Source: Parelaphostrongylus tenuis (Eukaryota > Nematoda > Chromadorea > Rhabditida > Metastrongylidae). From it: a stretch of 64,000 bases of DNA. Of the stretch, positions 59,701 through 64,000 are shown piece by piece. Position 1 is the first letter of the stretch, and every line of letters starts with the position of its first letter. The DNA is taken from NCBI GenBank assembly GCA_019055375.1, contig JAHQIW010004388.1, forward strand, positions 113,208 through 177,207, written 5' to 3'. Under the pieces are notes generated by a model, which saw nothing but the letters and a program-made list of their open reading frames with translations, did no database searches and was not told where the DNA came from. A program made the translations under genes and the position numbers.

Positions 59701-62700
59701 GGAGAATAATCTGACCTCTGAAATGAAAAATACACTACTGGCAAACGAGAAGGCTACCGAAATTTGTCGTCTTTGGAATGACGCACAAACAGCTCACTCC
59801 CATACAGTAAATGAACTCGCTTCCACTCGTAAAGCTCTTGAGAGATTAGAAAAAGACTTGCACGGTAATGTTCTGCTGTTCACAGCTATTTTTATTATGC
59901 TTAAATTACCTACGTGGTGTTTAGATGAGCGGAAAATACATGAGGAAACTGTCGTTGATTGCAGTAAGTCGAAAGATACAGCTTATGGACTCCAGGCGGA
60001 GTTGCAGGTTGGTTCTCAGTTTTTTTAAAAATACGTTTATAACACTCTCGCGACGAGTGACACCTATAGGTGTCATAACGAGACCCAGGAAGTGACTCGT
60101 GTGGCACTTATATATATCATTACTCTTTCCAGTCGTTTATTAGGTAAACCAGCGAAGGAACCTTCTCGGAAACATAGAAAAACCAGTTTATAGAACGGGA
60201 CACACAACGGAATGGGACGGGTTCAAATATGGCGCAGTGGCCGCTGTGGTATTCAGAGGTGTCATCGTGAGCACAGCGAAAAATTGTGATCCACCGCGAG
60301 AGTAGTGTTAACACATTTTCTACGAAATGCGGTTTGAAATGTCAATGTGCTTAATTGCCTGGATACTTGAGCGGTCCCTTTCAACGAATTGTACGGACTT
60401 CAGCAAATGAAAATGTGCTGGTTTAGCTGTACTGTTCTTTCGAGTCCCAGGGTAAGACTTACCGGGCATCCTCAGGTCTCCACCTAACAACTGCAGTCGC
60501 CGGCCCTTATGGATTTGATGGAGATTACCACCTTGCGACTAGCAGCTACCGAAACGGCGGTCATTCCTGATGCAGCTTACGATACTTTTTCCTATCCTCA
60601 CCCATTTTGAGCCCTCGGGAAAAGCTCCTTTTTGCTCTTCTCCATTGTTTGAACAGTCATCCGTTAGCTTAATTCTCGAGATTTTCAATAGTATGTCTTA
60701 TTTTCGGATGGCCAGCTGATTACGCTGTGACAGTTAAAAAGAAATTGTGTTCCGACTCATGAATTTTTCGCCAGCAAAACTTTTCCCTCATTCTTTTAAC
60801 AATCATTCAATAGTTTAAAAATATGGCGATTTCGAAGGTATACTTGATTTTTTTTGTTGCACCGTAACACTGAGAATACAATTGCATTTCCATTCTTTGC
60901 TCCGGTTTGTGGATGGGAATTCCGAACATTGGCATGAAGGCGTCCCAATTTCGAAACATTACAGACAGCCTAGCTGAATGCGCTCCGAGTGCGAAACCCA
61001 GTCTTCTTTTGGCTGCAGCAGCGTACTGAGAAGGGCTATTTAGAAATCGAGCATACCATTGGAGTTGTCGAGTGTTGTGTTATCGAATGGTTATTAAATG
61101 TCTATAAGAAAGGCCGCGTCTAGCGAAAAATGCCCGAGTGTAAAATGTAAATATATTTTAATCGTCAGAGTGCACAAAAGGTTTTTTTAGAAGGCAAGCG
61201 CACCGAATTTTTTCGAGATTTTAGCGAGTGACTACTAAACTAAAAAAAAAAGAGCGAAAGCCGCGTTTTATTCCAAGGCTAAGAATATGAGTGCGGATTG
61301 TTGGATAGTACTGTCATTCTTGGCCGGGCTTTCCGAATGGAAATGTCGGGCTCCATCTCATCTTGGGTGGCCCTGCTGAATAGCTGAAACCTCCGCTGTA
61401 CTTCGCAGTCCAACGCGAAGAACACTTCCCAGCCTCGATGAGCCGCGAACCATTCGGGATGAATGTGAATATACAGATTAGAAAGTATATTGTAGGGGTA
61501 GAATATTATGTATATGTACGCATGCATGTATACATACACATGCAGGTATGTATATGCGCATTCATCCGTATGTACACGCACGTATACGGGTACATATACA
61601 CGTGCATACAAGACGTATATGTATATGTACATATGTATGTACATATATATGCGCATATGTAAACATATGTACATACAGAAATTTTTCAAAGATGAAAGGT
61701 TCTAGATTTTATAAATCTTTGTTCAAAAGTTACTGGATATGTTGTTTTGATACGACGAATCTCTTGCATTCTTCAACCCTCGTAAAGCACTGACTGCGCA
61801 TCGTTGAAGGGTCGTAAAGTCAGAAGATTCAAGTTCTCTTTTCAACTCTAAATAGTTCTAAACAGGTTCAATTTCAATATAAAGATGATTTGTAGGATCT
61901 ATGTATGCCTTAAACTGAACTAGACGATGTTAGTTCCATGAATATCTCAAGTCTTTTGGCTTTCAACTACCCTAATGTTCGAGAATTCTCGTCAGTAATT
62001 GGAAAAGTGGTTTCGTCGCGATTGTGTTAAGCCTTATTTGTTTTTGTATGATCAGCACTATGAGGAATTCAGTTAGCTCATGAGAAGATAAAGAAACTGG
62101 AAGCAGAGAAGAGTAGTTTGGAGTTGGAAAATACAATACTGTCGTCCATGATTGAGGAGTCTGAGAGAAATCGAAAGGATGGAAGTACCGGAGGTAGTAT
62201 GCTAATCCATTCCGTCATTACATCCTCACTCTCTCTCCCTGTTTATCAGAATCAGGTGGTTCAGTAGGATGGTCTGGTTTTGGAGATGGCATTAATGAAG
62301 AAACTGTCCGTGGAAAGGAGCGAGCACCTGCATCGTCGACCATTACTGTTCCCGTGGCTTCCTTTACGAGCGCAAATGATAATCGAGAGGCTGCCAAATT
62401 GCGTGTACAACCCAAAAAAATAGCGCAGGAATTCCATTTGACCAAGTAGGTTTTGGTGAAAATACTCGGTGTAACTGGAATTGTTATTCATTAAAGCGGT
62501 TAGAGCTGGAAGTAGAGTCTGTAATGGTTGCTGTTTAGAATAGCCCTTGATAAAGAAAAAGGACGTCGCCGGCTCGAGTCCAAGGTAGTGGCTCTCGAAA
62601 GTGAGTCGGAGCGCAAGAAAAGAGAGGTATTCTTCGGAGAAATTCGTTCATTATTCATAACCTTTTGACTGTCAGTCATTTATATCAAGGTCGAGGAGCG

Positions 62701-63714
62701 TGAACATGATAGTAGTCGGGTTGGTGAACGCTGCAGTGAGCTTGCAATCATGAAGGACAGTAATGCTAAGGCGAGAGAGACAGAATTGGTAGGTAGCTTT
62801 GAGTTTTCTGAATTACTAGGTTTTTTTTGTGATATCCAGATCTGTCAAGCATAAGTAAAATGTTGAAGATGCTAGAGATTTTGATAAAAGAGAATTCCAA
62901 GTTGTATAAGCAACTGCAGATCTACCTCTCAGAAGCGCGTATGGCGCAGTGGTTAGAGGTGCTATGCGACACACACGTGTCTATCAATTGTCGGTCGACG
63001 GTTCGATCCTGCGCTCAAGACCCACAAAACCTTCGTTTTATTCCTTTAGGATCGGTAAATAGGTGCCGGACATGTCTGACAATGTGGCAGCATTGACTTG
63101 GTGCATCTGTTGGCCGCCACAAGTTCTATTAAAGGTCACCAGATATCGAATTATTTACTTCTAACGACGCTACGAATTTAATCGAATGCGTGGCACATCT
63201 TTCAGGCATTGATCAACACCGCGAACGTTATCCTTTTTTGTCCTTTGCGTCTACCACTGACACCCAATCATTATTATCACAGAAAATCTCCGATGATTGT
63301 AGTATATCAAATATAACTACGTTTTCGAGTAATACCTAATTAGCTTCATCAACATTACTTGCTGTCGTTTTCGTTCAACATTTGGTTCTGCTATAATGAA
63401 TGATTTTGAGCGTGCAGGGCTATGGTTAGCGTTGCTCTGCAACTTGCACGTCATCGTTGATGCGATTCCTCGCGTAGGACATGCCCAGCCTTTCATCACT
63501 CCAGGGTTTAAAAATTGCTTCGAGAATTGTTTAGGAGTGTAGAACCATTGTTCGAGACATCGGCAATCTATCAGAAGTCATTATGTAGACTAGGTATGCA
63601 TTCAGTCAGCACTAAACGGTACTTGAAAAAGTGGTATGCGTGGCTTGATCCCTCATTGACTCACCAATTTTCACTTGAGTATCTGTTTCTCAGGTAGAAA
63701 AAAAGCTAGAAATT
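47590..63714 (+). CDS. TANGO1/cTAGE5 (MIA3/MIA2)-like ER exit-site protein gene, partial
   Basis: TANGO1/cTAGE5 proteins sit at ER exit sites, bind cargo in the lumen and recruit COPII coat parts in the cytosol. Exons: 47,590-47,708; 51,046-51,191; 51,253-51,633; 51,698-51,795; 53,980-54,208; 54,284-54,450; 55,137-55,295; 57,091-57,262; 57,336-57,413; 57,485-57,593; 58,218-58,292; 58,347-58,451; 59,647-59,864; 59,925-60,007; 62,073-62,193; 62,250-62,445; 62,539-62,626; 62,690-62,788; 63,694-63,714. All junctions are GT-AG and all phases agree, apart from one frame break in exon 2. About 880 residues: SH3-like module, Ser/Thr/Pro-rich region, one clear transmembrane helix, long coiled coil. 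Signal-peptide exon and C-terminus are not seen. Gene reality is near certain; the family name rests on architecture and weak motif similarity. Confidence 0.75.
48180..48790. repeat. Family H repeats inside the first seen intron
   Basis: Contains 'gctgcaacaccgcgctagaaa', an 'aatcgctgagattcaagc'-like block and 'actgtaagcagagaagaat'. The 70-codon frame at 48,787-48,999 is probably fortuitous. Confidence 0.35.
49158..49756 (+). mobile_element. mariner, internally deleted, with open transposase N-terminus
   Basis: The frame at 49,417-49,709 reads NWMRYIDCLENINRADAEGF then SRRAAFRCFARFHDGNTNLE, GRPRE, LTMEELANDLGCGHTTLNRI, i.e. both helix-turn-helix units of a mariner DNA-binding domain, ending KTWNKER. 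The catalytic domain is absent. The terminal repeat 'accaaaacttatgagaagac' is at about 49,733, with a decayed partner near 49,161. It lies in an intron of the TANGO1-like gene, same strand. A protein with only the DNA-binding part could in principle bind related termini, but expression is unknown. Confidence 0.82.
50260..50960. repeat. Family H repeats in the first seen intron
   Basis: 'tcgatagcttatatcttagcg' at 50,289 and 'gctgctgcagcgcactgac' at 50,822 fit the dispersed family. No coding potential. Confidence 0.4.
51046..51191 (+). CDS. TANGO1-like gene, exon 2: end of SH3-like module, frame broken
   Basis: Classic acceptor 'ttcttgtttcag'. Reads LKDGRRGNFYISAIDIGPYL then DFLRNAIE, the second half of an SH3 fold (GR-x-x-DG-x-x-G-x-F). 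A TGA follows at 51,142. In the next frame, open only from 51,134, it reads RDEVISQDRADIGPKRVLG into donor 'cttg|gtaagt', phase 1, which fits the next exon exactly. So one extra base lies near 51,131-51,141, in or beside the purine run 'aagaaagaga'. Confidence 0.7.
51253..51795 (+). CDS. TANGO1-like gene, exons 3-4: lumenal region
   Basis: Exon 51,253-51,633 (acceptor 'gttcgctag') reads AERADLHLVRDYNIQATRYA, then a His/Gly-rich stretch (HEHSHGVEYGRSRGFFHG) and NGASYEEYRNGHSGEAGH. Phase 1 joins exon 51,698-51,795 (ESAGEQVKPIPTEKLSTSNS ... MEAQLMK), phase 0 out. Low-complexity lumenal linker; no catalytic motif. Confidence 0.75.
51990..52700. repeat. Family H repeats in intron
   Basis: Several units with 'gaacgaacatatttctcgcc'-type and 'cagcgtcataaaagcgtct' segments. 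No gene. Confidence 0.35.
52876..53875 (+). repeat. SINE family A interrupted by element X
   Basis: Head 'gcgcctattgcgcagtagtt' at 52,880 and body to 53,126; the tail resumes at 53,821 ('gcatggcgtattcctcagg'). The junction sequence ataaagtcgaa is at both 53,116-53,126 and 53,821-53,831, so the SINE was split by a later insertion with an 11-bp target duplication. Confidence 0.82.
53127..53820 (+). mobile_element. Element X, full copy inserted in a SINE
   Basis: Starts near 'agaggtctgttacggtact', has 'gtgctagacacgtgttc' and 'cctcatcagtagcacggtg', then a family B tRNA-like stretch (53,495-53,665), an alternating pyrimidine-purine tract (53,663-53,732) and the tail 'agactattttgctgcctca'. Order and tail match 9,300-9,775 inverted. 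No protein is encoded; the 5' motif is shared with the fold-back family. Confidence 0.65.
53980..54450 (+). CDS. TANGO1-like gene, exons 5-6: Ser/Thr/Pro-rich region
   Basis: Exon 53,980-54,208 (acceptor 'gaatttcaag') reads STSPPIPPTTFSPSESL, QPVLTTTTTLGDQYATTT and VPFAAPISDS. Phase 1 joins 54,284-54,450 (TNETVTTPVTYIPAIMDR, TTVSPPPATGHHDFHVN, SDSDAGAQE). Composition suggests an O-glycosylated lumenal stalk (inference). Contains NET and NDSNAT, giving possible N-glycosylation sites. Confidence 0.8.
55137..55295 (+). CDS. TANGO1-like gene, exon 7
   Basis: Reads ASTSRKDRLHIDSNMQAALE, AAQKPENSIPSGDGIVSP and PPSTSPGPPQ, phase 0 both ends, donor 'ctcag|gttaga'. Continues the disordered lumenal region. 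Confidence 0.72.
55428..55735 (+). repeat. tRNA-derived SINE, family A, in intron
   Basis: Head 'gcgagtgtggtatagtggtc', body 'gagtcattgtaaaggccag', tail 'tttttctttttatctttcat'. Nearly full length. Confidence 0.78.
56640..56895 (-). repeat. tRNA-derived SINE, family A, in intron
   Basis: The minus strand begins at about 56,895 'gcgcagtagtggccatcag' and runs through 'tcattgtaaaggccaggta' to about 56,640. Confidence 0.7.
57091..57593 (+). CDS. TANGO1-like gene, exons 8-10: membrane anchor
   Basis: Exon 57,091-57,262 (acceptor 'tcatttttacag') reads YCTREDCNYQHSKVNG and CSQSVSNSNDGSNPCNDVRK. Exon 57,336-57,413 reads GFIAGILRSLTTFVRSFPYL, an amphipathic or short membrane-associated stretch. Exon 57,485-57,593 reads AGIAFVINVSLLIGAIVF then HLIWSFFSDSDDDMDISDR, a clear transmembrane helix followed by an acidic stretch. 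TANGO1 has a membrane-inserted segment next to its transmembrane helix, which this arrangement resembles. Phases 0, 1, 1, 2 agree. Confidence 0.82.
57760..58082 (+). repeat. tRNA-derived SINE, family A, in intron
   Basis: Head 'gctcgtgtggcacagtggat', body 'gagtcattgtaaagtccag', tail 'ttaacctttatccttta'. Confidence 0.75.
58218..58451 (+). CDS. TANGO1-like gene, exons 11-12: start of coiled coil
   Basis: Exon 58,218-58,292 reads LTHDLATKCKFLDEQNKVKD then MEIHR. Exon 58,347-58,451 reads LGSVADRFQDVFVEATELRK then ELGAKEREIENHVRR. Both introns are phase 2. Heptad-like spacing of L/V and high charge indicate a cytosolic coiled coil straight after the membrane anchor. Confidence 0.82.
58480..59160. 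repeat. Family H repeats in intron
   Basis: 'gtgcgctgcagctgtgagaa' (58,681) and 'tcgatagcttgaatcgcga' (58,783) fit the family. Confidence 0.4.
59340..59460 (+). repeat. tRNA-like repeat in intron
   Basis: 'ggtaggtggtgtagttgtag' followed by 'attgctggttcagctctcgc' resembles A- and B-box order but lacks pairing stems. Not a convincing tRNA gene. Confidence 0.3.
59647..60007 (+). CDS. TANGO1-like gene, exons 13-14: coiled coil
   Basis: Exon 59,647-59,864 (acceptor 'ccaatttag') reads SERLKCELDEERRVRACLEN, EMKNTLLANEKATEICRLWN and ASTRKALERLEKDLH. Exon 59,925-60,007 reads DERKIHEETVVDCSKSKDTA then YGLQAELQ. Strongly helical, Glu/Lys/Leu-rich. Phases 2, 1, 0 match the neighbours. Confidence 0.85.
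60040..60312. mobile_element. Small element with inverted ends in intron
   Basis: 'taacactctcgcg' at 60,041 pairs with 'cgcgagagtagtgtta' at about 60,296, and 'gtgacacctataggtgtcat' with 'gaggtgtcatcgtgag'. About 270 bp, no coding capacity; MITE-like. Family unknown. Confidence 0.4.
60640..61260. repeat. Family H repeats in intron
   Basis: 'tcaatagtttaaaaatatgg' (60,808), 'gctgcagcagcgtactgag' (61,013) and related segments. No gene. Confidence 0.4.
61495..61682. repeat. Alternating pyrimidine-purine tract in intron
   Basis: About 190 bp of nearly unbroken TA/TG/CA/CG alternation ('tatgtatatgtacgcatgca' type). Tyrosine-rich open frames on both strands here are artefacts. It lacks the element X tail seen at 9.3 and 53.8 kb. 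Confidence 0.75.
62073..62445 (+). CDS. TANGO1-like gene, exons 15-16: coiled coil and linker
   Basis: Exon 62,073-62,193 reads LAHEKIKKLEAEKSSLELEN then TILSSMIEESERNRKDG. Exon 62,250-62,445 reads GGSVGWSGFGDGINEETVRG, ASSTITVPVASFTSAND and REAAKLRVQPKKIAQEFHL. A Gly/Ser/Thr-rich linker between two coiled-coil parts is also found in cTAGE5/TANGO1 at a comparable place. Confidence 0.83.
62539..62788 (+). CDS. TANGO1-like gene, exons 17-18: second coiled coil
   Basis: Exon 62,539-62,626 reads IALDKEKGRRRLESKVVALE then SESERKKRE. Exon 62,690-62,788 reads VEEREHDSSRVGERCSELAI then MKDSNAKARETEL. Both fit in phase. If splicing instead used 'gatatccag' at 62,840 the protein would end after ICQA. 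Confidence 0.8.
62930..63245 (+). repeat. tRNA-derived SINE, family A, in intron
   Basis: Head 'agcgcgtatggcgcagtggt', 'gttcgatcctgcgctcaaga' (B box), tail 'cgttatccttttttgtcct'. Confidence 0.8.
63405..63665 (+). repeat. tRNA-derived SINE, family A, diverged, in intron
   Basis: 'gagcgtgcagggctatggtt', 'aggtatgcattcagtcagc' and 'tgcgtggcttgatccctca' follow the family order. It ends about 30 bp before a coding exon. Confidence 0.6.
63694..63714 (+). CDS. TANGO1-like gene, candidate 21-base exon
   Basis: Acceptor 'tatctgtttctcag', seven codons (VEKKLEI), donor 'att|gtaggt'. Phase 0 at both ends continues the coiled coil. Very short, so less certain; the gene should continue past the window end. 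Confidence 0.5.
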
Positions 63715-64000
63715 GTAGGTGTATAGAAAATGACGAAGGTTTTCTCTTTCTAAATGCGGCGTTTATTGTTATTCTATGCTGAAATTAACTCTTTAAATGG
63801 TACAGCTCAGCTATGCGGGGACGAATATAAAACCGATCTTATTTGCTGGACAGGTTTTTTTCATAGGAGAGTTAGTAACCATTCAAAAGGTGAAACTTGA
63901 GGTTGCAGCTCCACGTCGCCCGTTTTCGAGAAAAAATCTTTGACATTGCTACAAGAAAGTTCTTTCGTTGCAGGCGCGCATATTTCTCACCGGACAAAGC
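63715..64000. repeat. Family H repeat at window end
   Basis: 'tgctggacaggttttttt', 'ggttgcagctccacgtcgcc' and 'gcgcatatttctcaccgga' match units at 52.0 and 44.4 kb. Confidence 0.4.

Noticed and set aside
61279..61705. Long tyrosine/isoleucine-rich frames on both strands
   Set aside because: Produced by the alternating pyrimidine-purine tract, not by coding sequence.
62840..62854. Alternative last exon ending ICQA
   Set aside because: In phase and with a fair acceptor, but it stops mid coiled coil; the 63,694 exon continues it. Kept only as an alternative.
1..64000. Bacterial features: operons, CRISPR, Shine-Dalgarno sites, phage genes
   Set aside because: None seen; introns, SL1 and eukaryotic transposons throughout.

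Overview
The window is eukaryotic and almost certainly comes from a parasitic nematode of the strongylid (hookworm) type. Signs of this are multi-exon genes with GT-AG introns and TTTTCAG-like acceptors, a copy of the nematode spliced leader SL1, mariner-family transposases, Penelope-like elements with a GIY-YIG domain, an RTE-like reverse transcriptase relic, and many tRNA-derived SINEs. The species assignment is inference. No operons, CRISPR arrays, rRNA genes or confident functional tRNA genes were seen. Most of the sequence is non-coding and rich in repeats.

Layout. Positions 1-19,200 hold decayed repeats: Penelope-like fragments at 2.1-3.5 and 5.6-6.3 kb, fold-back elements at 6.6 and 8.3-8.9 kb, SINEs, a deleted mariner at 12.6 kb and an RTE-like relic at 15.4 kb. 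At 14.0-14.7 kb lies a processed pseudogene of the spliceosomal protein Sm D3. It still carries SL1 at its 5' end and is flanked by 11-bp target duplications.

Positions about 19,205-42,580 form one very large imperfect palindrome. The left arm is about 9.5 kb, the spacer about 1.4 kb (28,716-30,127), and the right arm about 12.45 kb, of which about 3.1 kb is later insertions. A hand-compared stretch of about 185 bp is roughly 95% identical between arms. Each arm holds a broken copy of an SLC26-type (sulfate permease) anion transporter gene pointing toward the centre. The two copies have different frameshifts. The right arm holds a SINE and a nested Penelope/fold-back insertion whose empty sites are still visible in the left arm.

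Positions 42.6-47.5 kb are repeats and mariner relics. From 47,590 to the end runs one long plus-strand gene. I assembled 19 phase-compatible exons encoding about 880 residues: an SH3-like start, a Ser/Thr/Pro-rich segment, a transmembrane helix and a long coiled coil. This order fits TANGO1/cTAGE5 (MIA3/MIA2), which organises ER exit sites for bulky cargo. Its reading frame is broken by one base near 51,131-51,141, either a sequencing error or a real mutation. Its introns are loaded with SINEs and a deleted mariner. The two main genes have no evident functional link.
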